Of a stretch of DNA of 64,000 nt, positions 37,094 to 45,716 are shown in pieces. The DNA lies in the NCBI GenBank assembly GCA_037445025.1, contig JBBILI010000024.1:14794-78793 (forward strand). The letters are read 5' to 3'. The notes beneath the pieces are model-generated. The model was not told where the DNA came from. It made no database searches and saw only the letters and a program-made list of their open reading frames with translations. Made by a program: the position numbers and the translations under genes. The stretch comes from CAIQQQ01 sp037445025 (lineage in GTDB: Bacteria > Pseudomonadota > Alphaproteobacteria > Acetobacterales > Acetobacteraceae). The stretch's first letter is position 1; each line of letters starts with the position of its first letter.

Positions 37094-37675
37094 CTATGCA
37101 ACAAGCGCCGCGATGGCGCCGATCGCCGGGCAGCGCGGCCACGGCAGGCGCCGCACGCTCTGCCCGTTCAGCCCGCCGAGTGCGGCGACCGGGCCACGCA
37201 CCCGTGACGCACAGCGCGCCCAGCGCAGCACGCCCAGGCCCGAAGCGCCAGGATGGCTCGCCGTTGCATAGACAGGTGAGAGGAATGTCAGCACCGCCCC
37301 GGCGCGGCGCGCGCGCACCAGCTGTGCTGCGCCGTGCGCCGAAGCCGTGGCAAAGCGCCACGGCTTCGGGCCACGTCCGCCGCGCAGATGCACGCCGGCG
37401 CGCAGGCACCAGGCCAGCCTTGGCTCCGCCACCGACAGCGCCAGCCGACGCTGCCGGCACACACGTGCCACTGCGCGCCCCAGCCGCTCCCGGTCGGCCA
37501 CGGCGTCGTGGCGGAACACCACGCCGCACAGGCCGCGCGGCAGCTGCGAGACCGCCGCCACCACGTTCTCCATCCGCGCCGGATCGGTAAACAGCCATAC
37601 CGGCGGCAGAACAGGGGTCTGCCAGCGCCTTCGCGACTTGACCGATCGCCCCCATGCGACAAGCTTCGCATCCAT
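37094..37675 (-). CDS. Thiamine-phosphate-synthase-like protein (ThiE/TenI family)
   Basis: 193 residues from ATG 37675. PPVWLFTDPARM, GVVFRHD, GVHLRGG, LTFLSPVYATASHPGASGLG and AALGGLNGQSVRRL follow the order of motifs in ThiE/TenI TIM barrels. Length is slightly short for ThiE, and the classical substrate residues are only partly conserved. It is either a divergent thiamine phosphate synthase or a TenI-type isomerase. Its start codon lies back-to-back with the yggS start. Confidence 0.75.
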   Translation of the reverse strand: MDAKLVAWGRSVKSRRRWQTPVLPPVWLFTDPARMENVVAAVSQLPRGLCGVVFRHDAVADRERLGRAVARVCRQRRLALSVAEPRLAWCLRAGVHLRGGRGPKPWRFATASAHGAAQLVRARRAGAVLTFLSPVYATASHPGASGLGVLRWARCASRVRGPVAALGGLNGQSVRRLPWPRCPAIGAIAALVA

Positions 37676-38360
37676 GACCGAACCCGCCCCTTCCGACATC
37701 GCCGCCAATCTGGCGCAGATCCGCACCCGCGTCGCCCTGGCGGCCCCACAGTCCGGCCGTGCGGCCGATGCGGTGACGTTGGTCGCCGTCTCCAAGACCC
37801 ATCCTGTTGACGCCGTCACCGCCGCGCTGGCCTGTGGGCAGCTGCATTTCGGCGAGAACCGGGTGCAGGAAGCCGCCACCAAGTTCCCCGCGCTGCGCGC
37901 CGCCCATCCCGGGCTGCGCCTGCACATCATCGGCGGGCTGCAGACCAACAAGGCGCGCGACGCGGTGCGGCTGGCCGACGTCATCGAAACCCTTGACCGG
38001 CCGCGGCTGGCCGACGCCATCGCCGACGCCATCCAGCGCGAAGGCCGCACGCCGGACCTGCTGGTGCAGGTGAACGTGGGCGACGAGCCGCAGAAATCCG
38101 GCATTGCGACCAAAGAGGCCGACGGTTTCATCGAAGCCTGCCGCCTGCGGTTCGGCGCTGCCCTCGCGGGACTGATGTGCATCCCGCCCGCCGAGGGCGA
38201 TCCGGCCCCGCATTTCGACTGGCTGGCCGCCTGCGCCGCACGGCATGGTCTGCCCATCGTGTCCATGGGCATGTCCGGCGACTTCGAGACCGCCATCCGC
38301 CACGGCGCCACCCATGTCAGAGTGGGCTCCGCCATCTTCGGACACCGCCCGGCGGCATAG
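37674..38360 (+). CDS. yggS: YggS/PROSC family pyridoxal-phosphate homeostasis protein
   Basis: 228 residues from ATG 37674. The PLP-binding lysine is in VAVSKTHPVDAV near residue 40. FGENRVQEA, LHIIGGLQTNKAR, GLMCIPPAEGD and MGMSGDFETAIRHGATHVRVG are family signatures. It controls free PLP and amino-acid balance. The start codon shares the palindrome CATG with the divergent thiE-like gene. Confidence 0.96.
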   Translation: MTEPAPSDIAANLAQIRTRVALAAPQSGRAADAVTLVAVSKTHPVDAVTAALACGQLHFGENRVQEAATKFPALRAAHPGLRLHIIGGLQTNKARDAVRLADVIETLDRPRLADAIADAIQREGRTPDLLVQVNVGDEPQKSGIATKEADGFIEACRLRFGAALAGLMCIPPAEGDPAPHFDWLAACAARHGLPIVSMGMSGDFETAIRHGATHVRVGSAIFGHRPAA

Positions 38361-38474
38361 AGCGGATACAATCCGCCGCTGGACGGTTGCGGGCGGCATC
38401 CGCCCCACGATCCCTCGACTTGCGCCCGCCGTGGCGGCGGCGTAGTGCGCGGCCTGCGATTGAACGAGGCACCG

Positions 38475-40379
38475 ATGAGCATCTCCGCGATCAAGGCCGC
38501 CAGCGACGGCGAGACACATCGTCCGGCCCTGCGCATGGGCGCCCTGCTGGGCGTTCTCGGCATCGTCTACGGCGATATCGGCACCAGCCCGCTTTATGCC
38601 TTCAAGGCCTCGCTCGAACATTTCAGCCACGAGGCGGTGCTGCGGGCCGATGTGCTCGGCATTCTGTCGCTGATCTTCTGGTCGCTCATCGCCATCGTCA
38701 CCGCCAAATACGTGCTGCTGGTCATGCATGCCGACAACCGCGGCGAAGGCGGCATCCTCGCCCTGATGGCACTGGCCCAGCGCGTGTGCAGCGGTGCCAG
38801 GATGCGCCGCGCCATGGCGCTGGTCGGCATCGGCGGCGCCTGCCTGTTCTTCGGTGACGGCGTGATCACCCCCGCCATCTCCGTGCTCTCGGCCATCGAG
38901 GGCATCGAGGTGGCGACCCCTGATCTGCAGCAGTTCATTCTGCCGATCGCCGTGGTGGTCATTGTCGGTCTGTTCGCGGTGCAGTCGCACGGCACCGGCC
39001 TGGTGGGCAAGGTGTTCGGCCCGGTGATGGCGGTGTGGTTTCTGGCCATCGGCGCCATGGGCCTCGGCGAGATTGTGAAGCAGCCGGACATTCTGGTGGC
39101 GTTGTCGCCGACCTATGGCATGCAGCTCTGCCTCGCGCATGGCTGGCTCGCTTTCGTGGCGCTCGGCTCGGTGGTGCTGGCGGTGACCGGGGCCGAGGCG
39201 CTGTATGCCGATATGGGCCATTTCGGCGCCCGGCCGATCCGCCTCGCCTGGCTGTTCTTCGTGCTGCCTTGCCTGGTGCTGAACTATTTCGGCCAGGGCG
39301 CCCTGGTGCTGAGCAACCCGAAGGCGCTGGAGAACCCGTTCTATCTGATGGCCCCTGGCTGGGCGCTGTTGCCGCTGGTGGCGCTGGCCACGGCGGCCAC
39401 CGTCATCGCCAGCCAGGCGCTGATCTCGGGCGCCTATTCCATGACCCGCCAGTGCATGCAGCTCGGCTTTCTGCCGCGCATGAGCGTGAACCACACCAGC
39501 GCCACCGAGGAAGGCCAGATCTACGTTCCGCAGATCAACACCGCTCTGCTGATCGGTGTGCTGGTGCTGGTGTTCGCCTTTCGCACCTCCGACAATCTGG
39601 CCGCCGCCTACGGCATTGCGGTGACCGGCACGTTCATCTGCACCTGCGTGCTGGCCGCGGTGGTGTTTCGCCGGCAGTTCCTCTGGTCGCGCGCACGGAC
39701 CTTCGCGGTGTTCGGCACGTTCTTTGTGATCGATGTGGTGTTTTTCGCGGCCAACGCGTTGAAGATTCCGGAGGGCGGCTGGGTGCCGCTGGCGTTGGGC
39801 GTGTTCCTGATGCTGCTGATGACCAGCTGGAAGCGCGGGCGCGAGCTGCTGCTCGACCGTTGGAAGCATGACAGTCTGCCGCTCACCAGCTTTCTCGCCC
39901 GGCTGCCGCACAGCCGCACCATCCGCGTGCCGGGCATGGCCATCTTCATGACCGGCAACCCGGACTACGTGCCCGGCGCGCTGTTGCACAACCTCAAGCA
40001 CAACAAGGTGCTGCACGAGAAGGTGCTGTTCGTCACCGTCAGCAACATGGACGTGCCGGAGGTGGGCGAGGCCGACCGCGTGGTGGCGACGGAGCTGGCG
40101 CCGGGCATTCACCGGGTAACCTTGCGCTACGGCTTCATGGAAAGCCCGAACCTGCCAAGGGACATCGCGCTGCTGCGCGATCAGGGCATTGCCATCGAGC
40201 CGATGCAGGCGAGCTACTTTCTGGGACGTGAGACGCTGGTGCCGGCGATGGCGCCGAAGATGCCGGCGTGGCGGCGTTTTCTGTTTCTGGTGCTGGCGCG
40301 CAACGCGACGCCGGCCACTGAGTTCTTTCGGATTCCCAGTGACCGGGTGGTGGAGCTTGGAGTTAGAGTAGCGATTTAG
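38475..40379 (+). CDS. kup: Kup-type potassium transporter
   Basis: 634 residues from MSISAIKAASDG (38475). Twelve hydrophobic helices follow the signature GIVYGDIGTSPLYAFKASLE. GDGVITPAISVLSAIEGIEV and ALYADMGHFG are typical of Kup/KUP/HAK. It is a K+/H+ symporter of the inner membrane with a cytoplasmic tail. It is a second K+ uptake system in this window, beside Kdp. The gene ends with TAG exactly at hairpin repeat copy 6. Confidence 0.96.
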   Translation: MSISAIKAASDGETHRPALRMGALLGVLGIVYGDIGTSPLYAFKASLEHFSHEAVLRADVLGILSLIFWSLIAIVTAKYVLLVMHADNRGEGGILALMALAQRVCSGARMRRAMALVGIGGACLFFGDGVITPAISVLSAIEGIEVATPDLQQFILPIAVVVIVGLFAVQSHGTGLVGKVFGPVMAVWFLAIGAMGLGEIVKQPDILVALSPTYGMQLCLAHGWLAFVALGSVVLAVTGAEALYADMGHFGARPIRLAWLFFVLPCLVLNYFGQGALVLSNPKALENPFYLMAPGWALLPLVALATAATVIASQALISGAYSMTRQCMQLGFLPRMSVNHTSATEEGQIYVPQINTALLIGVLVLVFAFRTSDNLAAAYGIAVTGTFICTCVLAAVVFRRQFLWSRARTFAVFGTFFVIDVVFFAANALKIPEGGWVPLALGVFLMLLMTSWKRGRELLLDRWKHDSLPLTSFLARLPHSRTIRVPGMAIFMTGNPDYVPGALLHNLKHNKVLHEKVLFVTVSNMDVPEVGEADRVVATELAPGIHRVTLRYGFMESPNLPRDIALLRDQGIAIEPMQASYFLGRETLVPAMAPKMPAWRRFLFLVLARNATPATEFFRIPSDRVVELGVRVAI

Positions 40380-40499
40380 AAAGGACTTCTTTTCTGAAGA
40401 AAAGACGCAAAAGACTTTTCTATCGCTGGGGTAGTCCCTCTCCGGAGGAGGGCGTCAGCCGATAAAAAGTTTTTTGGTTCTTTTTTTCAAAAAAGAACC
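40380..40499. repeat. Hairpin repeat copy 6 (full two-hairpin form)
   Basis: Left hairpin with CTTCTTTTC / GAAAAGA arms, CAAAAGACTTTTCTATCGC, central CCTCTCCGGAGGAGGGCG, CAGCCGAT, then AGTTTTTTGGTTC and the right hairpin (GGTTCTTTTTT / AAAAAAGAACC). It begins at the first base after the kup stop codon. Confidence 0.9.
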
Positions 40500-40503
40500 T
40501 CGT

Positions 40504-40536
40504 ATACCAACGGTCATGACGAATGACCGTTGGTAT
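40504..40536. repeat. Palindrome with 14-bp perfect arms (IS630-end-like)
   Basis: Arms ATACCAACGGTCAT / ATGACCGTTGGTAT around a 5-base loop, directly after repeat copy 6. The outer ATACCAAC matches the left end of the IS630-type element at 63761. Probably an edge of a small non-autonomous element. Confidence 0.7.
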
Positions 40537-40578
40537 GGTCTTGGTTTGGCGCGCCGCCGCCGGCCAACCCGGCGCGCG

Positions 40579-40629
40579 ATACCAACGGCCTTGATCGATG
40601 GAAGAGTCATCGATCAAGGCCATTGGTAT
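40579..40629. repeat. Palindrome with 22-bp arms, one mismatch (IS630-end-like)
   Basis: Arms begin ATACCAACGGCCTTGATCG and mirror it with a single mismatch around a 7-base loop. One strand contains GATGACTCT, also found near the left end of the IS630-type element. Its last base is the first base of the aldo/keto reductase TAA stop codon. Confidence 0.7.
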
Positions 40630-41573
40630 TATCCTTTCTCCGTGATCTTATTAATCATTTCCAGATCCTCCGCCGAAAGCTTCCAGCTCCCCGCCTTCAC
40701 ATTCTGCGCGATCTGTTCCGGCTTGGTCGCCCCGGCGATCACGCTGGAGACGGGCGCCTGGGCCAGCAGCCAGCTGAACGCCAGTTCCAGCGGCGTGTGG
40801 CCCTGGGCCTCGGCGAAATCCGCCAGTTTTTCGCTGATCTCCCAGTTCTTCTCGGTCAGATACCGGTCCGCCAGGCGCTGCGTGTTGGTCAGCCGCGCGC
40901 CTTCCGGCATCGGCGCGTTGCGACGGTATTTGCCGGTCAGCAGGCCGGAGGCGAGCGGGAAATACGGCAGCAGGCCGAGGCCGTATTCGCACAGCGCCGG
41001 GATCAGATCCGCCTCATGGTCACGCTTGACCAGCGAATACTCGTCCTGCGCCGAGACGAAGCCGGGGATGCCCAGCGATTTCGCGGTCCACTGCGCTTCC
41101 ACCATGCGCCATGCCGAGAAGTTCGAGCAGCCGAAATAGCGGATCTTGCCCTGGGTCACGAGGTCGGACAGCGCGCGCAGGCTTTCCTCGATCGGTGTCA
41201 GCGGATCCATGCGGTGCATCTGGTAGAGGTCGATATGGTCGGTCTGCAGCCGCTTCAGCGAGGCCTCGACCGCCTGCATGATGTAGCGGCGCGAGCCGCC
41301 TTTCAGCGTTTCCGCCGCGTCCATCGGCATGCAGAACTTGCTGGCGAGCACGATGGAGTGGCGGATCGGGCCGATCACCTGGCCCATCAGCGTCTCGGAG
41401 CCGCCCTTGTCGCCGTAGACGTCGGCGGTGTCGAACAGGGTGATGCCGGCATCGAAGGCGGCATGGATCACGGTGCGGGTGCCGGCGAGGTCGAGCCGGC
41501 CGCCGAAATTGTTGCAGCCCAGGCCGATCGCCGAGACGCGCAGGCCGGACCGGCCGAGATTGCGAATTTCCAT
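40629..41573 (-). CDS. Aldo/keto reductase
   Basis: 314-residue TIM-barrel NADPH oxidoreductase. The catalytic tetrad is in FDTADVYGDKGGSETLMGQ (Asp, Tyr), VLASKFC (Lys) and LYQMHRMD (His). YFGCSNFSAW and SSVIAGATKPEQIAQN are typical of the voltage-gated-channel-beta/YghZ-like group. The substrate is unknown. Its stop codon abuts a palindromic element. Confidence 0.95.
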   Translation of the reverse strand: MEIRNLGRSGLRVSAIGLGCNNFGGRLDLAGTRTVIHAAFDAGITLFDTADVYGDKGGSETLMGQVIGPIRHSIVLASKFCMPMDAAETLKGGSRRYIMQAVEASLKRLQTDHIDLYQMHRMDPLTPIEESLRALSDLVTQGKIRYFGCSNFSAWRMVEAQWTAKSLGIPGFVSAQDEYSLVKRDHEADLIPALCEYGLGLLPYFPLASGLLTGKYRRNAPMPEGARLTNTQRLADRYLTEKNWEISEKLADFAEAQGHTPLELAFSWLLAQAPVSSVIAGATKPEQIAQNVKAGSWKLSAEDLEMINKITEKG

Positions 41574-41647
41574 GGTGGGTCTCCAATTGCCGGATCAGTC
41601 TCACCCGCCCATCTGCAGGGCGCAACCTGCCACGAACGGAGATCGTC

Positions 41648-42094
41648 ATGACCCCACGCCGCACCGCCTTCGGCCTTGCCGCCACAGCCCTGGGCAGCCT
41701 CGGCGCCCTGTTCGTTCGCCCCGCCCATGCCGAGGGCAAGCATCACCGCGTGGTGTTTCAGGTGAGCAGCGGCGACGCGGGCACGATGAACCTCGCCATC
41801 AACAACATGGGCGCGATGCGGCGCGAGTATGAAAGCCGTGGCGAGACGGTGGGGATCGAGCTGGTGTGCTATGGCCCGGGCCTGGCCATGCTGCGCGCCG
41901 ATACCAGTCCGGTGAAGGACCGTCTGGCGGGGTTGAAGGGCATGACGCTGTCGGCCTGCAACAACACGCTGCAGGCGTATCAGAAGGCCGAGGGCCAGAC
42001 GATCCCGCTGGTGCAGGAGGCGCGCGTGGTGCCGGCCGGCGTGGTGCGGATCGCGGAGCTGCAGGAGCAGGGCTGGAGCTATGTGAGACCATGA
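41648..42094 (+). CDS. Exported DsrE-like protein
   Basis: 148 residues. The N-terminus MTPRRTAFGLAATALGSLGA, with cleavage after AHA, is a Sec- or possibly Tat-type signal. The mature part (HRVVFQVSSGDAGTMNLAIN, IELVCYGPGLAMLRAD, SACNNTLQAYQKAEGQ) resembles periplasmic DsrE/DsrF-like proteins with one conserved Cys. Such proteins are thought to handle sulfur groups; the function here is open. It overlaps the next gene by 4 nt. Confidence 0.8.
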   Translation: MTPRRTAFGLAATALGSLGALFVRPAHAEGKHHRVVFQVSSGDAGTMNLAINNMGAMRREYESRGETVGIELVCYGPGLAMLRADTSPVKDRLAGLKGMTLSACNNTLQAYQKAEGQTIPLVQEARVVPAGVVRIAELQEQGWSYVRP

Positions 42095-42501
42095 TCCGCC
42101 TCGCCCTCGGCATCGGCCTCCTGCTCGGCAGCGCCCTGCCGGCGCTGGCGCAGCAGGCGCCGCGGCCGGACTGCAGGACCCCGACTTCCACGCCCGAGAT
42201 CAGCTACTGCCTCTCGGTCGAGCTGAAACGCGCGGATGCCGATCTCAACGTGGCCTATCGTCAGGCCCTCGGCAGCATCGCCGACAGCACGGAGCTCGAC
42301 GCCAAGCTGCGCGCGAAATGGGCCGAGACGCTGAAGCAGGCCCAGCGCGCCTGGGTGGCGTTTCGCGACGCCGATTGCGGCGAGCTGATCGACTACGAGA
42401 TGCAGGGCGGCACCGGCCTGGGGGCCGCCATGATCTCCTGCCAGCTCGTCAAGACGAAGGCGCGCGTCACCGAGTTGAAGCAGCGTTACGGCGGGCAGTA
42501 G
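42091..42501 (+). CDS. LprI-like (DUF1311) secreted protein
   Basis: 136 residues with a signal peptide (MIRLALGIGLLLGSALPALA). The mature domain has four Cys and the pattern YCLSVELKRADADLNVAYRQ then AWVAFRDADCGEL, as in the DUF1311/LprI lysozyme-inhibitor-like family. It is translated in coupling with the DsrE-like gene (ATGA). Role in the periplasm uncertain. Confidence 0.88.
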   Translation: MIRLALGIGLLLGSALPALAQQAPRPDCRTPTSTPEISYCLSVELKRADADLNVAYRQALGSIADSTELDAKLRAKWAETLKQAQRAWVAFRDADCGELIDYEMQGGTGLGAAMISCQLVKTKARVTELKQRYGGQ

Positions 42502-42502
42502 A

Positions 42503-42570
42503 GCAACATGGCTTCAGGTGGACTCACGGTGCCATAAAATTGCGCGTTAAAACAGAGAGCTCGATCGGGG
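42503..42570. repeat. Short dispersed repeat, copy B
   Basis: Matches 35408-35474 at about 70%, including AAATTGCG and AGAGAGCTCGATCGG. It starts just after the LprI-like stop codon and runs into the terminator hairpin at 42563. Confidence 0.5.
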
Positions 42571-42600
42571 TGGCCTCGCCTGTCAGATGCCACCCCGATC
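42563..42600. terminator. Bidirectional terminator hairpin
   Basis: 12-bp perfect arms GATCGGGGTGGC / GCCACCCCGATC with a 14-base loop, placed between the convergent LprI-like and solute-binding-protein genes. No long T run, so efficiency is uncertain. Confidence 0.7.
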
Positions 42601-42606
42601 TGGCGG

Positions 42607-43584
42607 TCAGCTGCCCGGCAGGCTCTGCGCCACGGGCAGAAACAGCTCCTGCCAGGCGGATGGCACGGTCCGGATCGTGCCGGTCCGGTGCATGAACGTG
42701 GCAAACGCCATGGTGCCGAGCGGTGTGGTGCCGAAGCGGATATGCGGATCGTCGAGCACGGCCATCAGGTCCGACCGGGCGATCCTGTCATGGCTCAGCC
42801 GCAGATAGGCATCGGCCGCGGCGGTGTGATCGCGGGAGATGCGTTCGGTCACCTCCGTCATCGCATCGAACATGGCCTGCACCACCAGCGGGTGGCCGGC
42901 GGCGAACTTTGTCGTGGTCCAGACATCGGTCAGCGACGCATCGCCCATCACATCGATGGAGCTGAGGATCGGGTGCACCGCCGGCGTGTGCCACTCCAGA
43001 TGCTCGAACGGCGGCGAGGCGAAATGGCTGTTCACCTCGCCGCCGCCCATCACCTGCTGGGCGGCGTCGGGGTGGCCGAGTGTGAGGGTCAGCGCGTCGA
43101 ATTTCGCATACTGGTCCGCGCCGTAGCGCTTTGCCGCCGCCATCTCCAGCACCAGGGCGGCGTTGGAGATCTTGACCGAAGGCAGGGCGATCCGGTCCGC
43201 CTGGGTGAGGTCGGCGATGCTGTGCACCGCCGGGTCGCGCGTGTTCAGCGTGGTCGGCATGGTGGCGATGGCACCGAGGCCGCGCACCTGGCCGTGGGTC
43301 TTGTCCCATAGCAGGATCAGCGCCGGCGGGGCGCCGCTGCCGAAGGCGATCTGCCCGGACAGCAGCCCGTCATTCATCGCCGCCGCGCCGGACAGCACCA
43401 CCCAGTTCACCTGCAGATCGGGCAGGCCAAGGGCGGCCGCGTGGCGCTCGATGAGGTGGCCGTCCTCCATCAGCAGGAAGGGCAGGAAGGCGAGGCCGTA
43501 TTGCCGGGCCAGCGTGATCGTCTCCGCCTGGGCGGGTGTGAGGGCCGCGAGCAGCCAGAGCACCAGCCAGAGATGCTTCCTCAT
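42607..43584 (-). CDS. ABC transporter solute-binding protein, nitrate/sulfonate type (orphan)
   Basis: 325 residues with a signal peptide (MRKHLWLVLWLLAALTPAQA). It has the NMT1/SsuA-like fold: ITLARQYGLAFLPFLLMEDG, AMNDGLLSGQIAFGSGAPP, ALPSVKISNAALVLEMAA. It likely binds a sulfonate, nitrate, pyrimidine or similar compound. No ABC permease or ATPase gene is nearby. It overlaps the upstream hydrolase gene by 4 nt, suggesting that both act on the same substrate. Confidence 0.88.
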   Translation of the reverse strand: MRKHLWLVLWLLAALTPAQAETITLARQYGLAFLPFLLMEDGHLIERHAAALGLPDLQVNWVVLSGAAAMNDGLLSGQIAFGSGAPPALILLWDKTHGQVRGLGAIATMPTTLNTRDPAVHSIADLTQADRIALPSVKISNAALVLEMAAAKRYGADQYAKFDALTLTLGHPDAAQQVMGGGEVNSHFASPPFEHLEWHTPAVHPILSSIDVMGDASLTDVWTTTKFAAGHPLVVQAMFDAMTEVTERISRDHTAAADAYLRLSHDRIARSDLMAVLDDPHIRFGTTPLGTMAFATFMHRTGTIRTVPSAWQELFLPVAQSLPGS

Positions 43585-44465
43585 GGCTTCATGCCGGTGA
43601 TGGAGGCCGACATGGTTCGCGGATCGCGCATCGGCCAGCGCCCGGCATCCACCAGACCGATGAAATCGCCCAGGATCTGGTTGAACAGGTCGGGCGCCTC
43701 GAGGTTGATGGTGTGGCCGCAATTCGGCATCACCGAAAGCGCCGCGGAGGGGATGCTGCGCTTCATCAGCAGCCCGGGCGCGAGGCAGGGCCAGTCCTCG
43801 TCCCCGGTCAGGATCAGCGTCGGCACGGTCAGCGCCGCCATCTCCGCGGTGAGATGGTAGAGCGACGGCCGCTCCTTCTGGCAGCCGAGCTGGGTGTTGG
43901 CCGAGCCCAGCGCGGAATGCTCGGCGAACTGGGCCTTGAACAAGGCGAAGCCGCGCGGCTCCTTCGCCTCGAACTGCAGCCGGGTCGGGCCATGGGCGTA
44001 GCGGGCGGCGAATTCGGCTATGCCGTCGCGGTGCAGGGCGGCCACGATCGCATCGGCCTCGGCGCGGAACACCTCGCGCCGCTCCGGCTCGGCGCCGTAG
44101 CCGCAGCCGGCCACGCACAGCGACAGGGCGCGCGTGGGATGGCGGAAGCCGAAATGCAGCGTGGCGAACCCGCCCATCGACAGGCCGCAGACATGCGCCT
44201 TGTCGATGCCGAGATGGTCGAGCACGGCCAGAATGTCGTCGGCCGCCCGGGCCTGGCTGTAGAAGCCGGGATCGGCCGGCACGTCCGAGGGCGGATAGCC
44301 GCGCGCGGCGTAGGTGATGGCGCGGTATTTCCGGCCGAAATGCCCGAGCTGCAGCTCCCAGCTGCGATGGTCGCCGGCGAACTCGTGCACGAAGATCAGC
44401 GGTATGCCGGCGCCGGTCTCCTGATAATGGAGCCGGACGCCGTCATCGGTGGTGGCAAAGGGCAT
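43581..44465 (-). CDS. Alpha/beta hydrolase
   Basis: 294 residues from MPFATTDDGVRLHYQETG (44465); a 16-residue longer start is possible. Catalytic triad candidates are Ser in GLSMGGFATLH, Asp in LILTGDEDWP and His in NCGHTINLEAP. It is closest in pattern to 3-oxoadipate enol-lactonase-like hydrolases. It is coupled to the solute-binding protein gene (ATGA). Confidence 0.9.
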   Translation of the reverse strand: MPFATTDDGVRLHYQETGAGIPLIFVHEFAGDHRSWELQLGHFGRKYRAITYAARGYPPSDVPADPGFYSQARAADDILAVLDHLGIDKAHVCGLSMGGFATLHFGFRHPTRALSLCVAGCGYGAEPERREVFRAEADAIVAALHRDGIAEFAARYAHGPTRLQFEAKEPRGFALFKAQFAEHSALGSANTQLGCQKERPSLYHLTAEMAALTVPTLILTGDEDWPCLAPGLLMKRSIPSAALSVMPNCGHTINLEAPDLFNQILGDFIGLVDAGRWPMRDPRTMSASITGMKP

Positions 44466-44540
44466 GTCATGGGTTCCGAACGCGATGGTACGGAAATGAT
44501 GCCCCTTCGTCATCCGGCGCGGAAGGCCCGCGCCGATCGG

Positions 44541-45017
44541 TTACGCGTTGCCGGCGACCGGCTGGGCGCGGCGGCTCTGCCACAGCGCCACGAAATCGAT
44601 CGGCTGCAGCAGCACGGGCGGGAAGCCGCCTTCGCGGGTGGTCTCGCTGAGGATGTTGCGGGCGAACGGGAACAGCAGCCGCGGGCACTCGACGAGCAGG
44701 ATCGGCTCGATCGATTCCTCGGGAATGCCGGTGAGCGTGAACACGCCGCCATACGCCAGCTCGACCACGAACACACGGGCGGGCTCGGTGCCCGGCTCCG
44801 GCTCGGCCTCGTTGGCCTCGGCGCGGATGGCCAGCACGACCTCGAACACGTCCTGGCCTTCCTGGATGCGGCGGGCCTGCACGTCGAGATTGATGTCCAC
44901 CCGTGGCGGGGTGCGCAGGCGGGTGTAGATGGCCGGCGCCCCGGGCACCTCGAAGCTGAGGTCCTTCACGTACTGGATGTTGACCACCAGTGGAGGGGTG
45001 GGCTGGGTCTGCGACAT
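44541..45017 (-). CDS. secB: Protein-export chaperone SecB
   Basis: 158 residues from MSQTQPTPPLVVNIQ. YVKDLSFEVPGAP, VFVVELAYGGVFTLTG, VECPRLLFPFARNI and the C-terminal FPPVLLQPIDFVALW are SecB signatures. It is a tetrameric cytosolic chaperone that delivers preproteins to SecA. The secB-Tim44-mltA neighbourhood is conserved near the origin in alphaproteobacteria. Confidence 0.96.
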   Translation of the reverse strand: MSQTQPTPPLVVNIQYVKDLSFEVPGAPAIYTRLRTPPRVDINLDVQARRIQEGQDVFEVVLAIRAEANEAEPEPGTEPARVFVVELAYGGVFTLTGIPEESIEPILLVECPRLLFPFARNILSETTREGGFPPVLLQPIDFVALWQSRRAQPVAGNA

Positions 45018-45037
45018 GGAGATCTCCGTTTGAAGTG

Positions 45038-45592
45038 TCAGTGGCGCCAGATGATGGCTTCGGGGGGCGGCAGCGTCGGGTCGCAGCGCAGCCAGGTGCC
45101 GTTCAGCACCCGCTCGCCGGTGAGCGAGAGGATGAAGCCCCAGTGGCTGACCACCAGCGTGTCCGACCAGTCCGGCAGGGCGGCCATCTCGGCGCGGAAC
45201 AGGTTGGCGCGGGCGATGATCTGCTCGGCCGGCTCCTCGTCGGCCGGCCACCAGACCTCGTCGATATGGCTGAAATCATGGTGGGGGAAGTGCCGCACGA
45301 GCTGCGAGACCGGCGAGCCGATGTCGCAGCTGAACGCGTAACGCTCGCGCACGATCGGGTTGACGATCACCGGCACGCCAAGCCGCGCCGCGATCGGGGC
45401 GGCGGTCTGCAGTGCGCGGGTATAGGGTGAAACGATGATACGTCGTATGGTTTCGTTCTGCAGCGCTTCGGCTGCGGCATCGGCCTGCGCCTCGCCGAGT
45501 TCGGTCAGCTTCGGATCCGGGATTCCCGGATCCCGCCGCGTGGCGGTGAAGTGGAGATTGAATTCGCTCTGGCCGTGTCGGAGCAGGATCAT
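45038..45592 (-). CDS. Histidine phosphatase family protein
   Basis: 184 residues. The phosphate-accepting motif LLRHGQSEFN is at the N-terminus, followed by IIVSPYTRALQTA and the second catalytic His in VVSHWGFILSL. It belongs to the phosphoglycerate-mutase-like superfamily; the substrate is unknown. It lies 20 bp upstream of secB. Confidence 0.9.
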   Translation of the reverse strand: MILLRHGQSEFNLHFTATRRDPGIPDPKLTELGEAQADAAAEALQNETIRRIIVSPYTRALQTAAPIAARLGVPVIVNPIVRERYAFSCDIGSPVSQLVRHFPHHDFSHIDEVWWPADEEPAEQIIARANLFRAEMAALPDWSDTLVVSHWGFILSLTGERVLNGTWLRCDPTLPPPEAIIWRH

Positions 45593-45716
45593 GGCGCCGG
45601 TGATTACAAGGGGGCACCCCGTCGCGCAATCCGGGGATGGCGCCGGACTGGGGTTGGCGTGAAAGTTGTGCGGGAGCTTCGCAGTGCCTATGTGCCGTGT
45701 GTGACGTGTGGGGGTG

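Noticed and set aside
37035..40112. 1025-codon open frame on the minus strand
   Set aside because: Antisense to kup and yggS; composition is His/Arg/Gln-rich with no domain. High GC creates such shadows.
42607..44118. Fusion of hydrolase and solute-binding protein in one 503-codon frame
   Set aside because: The signal peptide starts at 43584 and the upstream part of that frame is antisense-like or out of frame with the real hydrolase.
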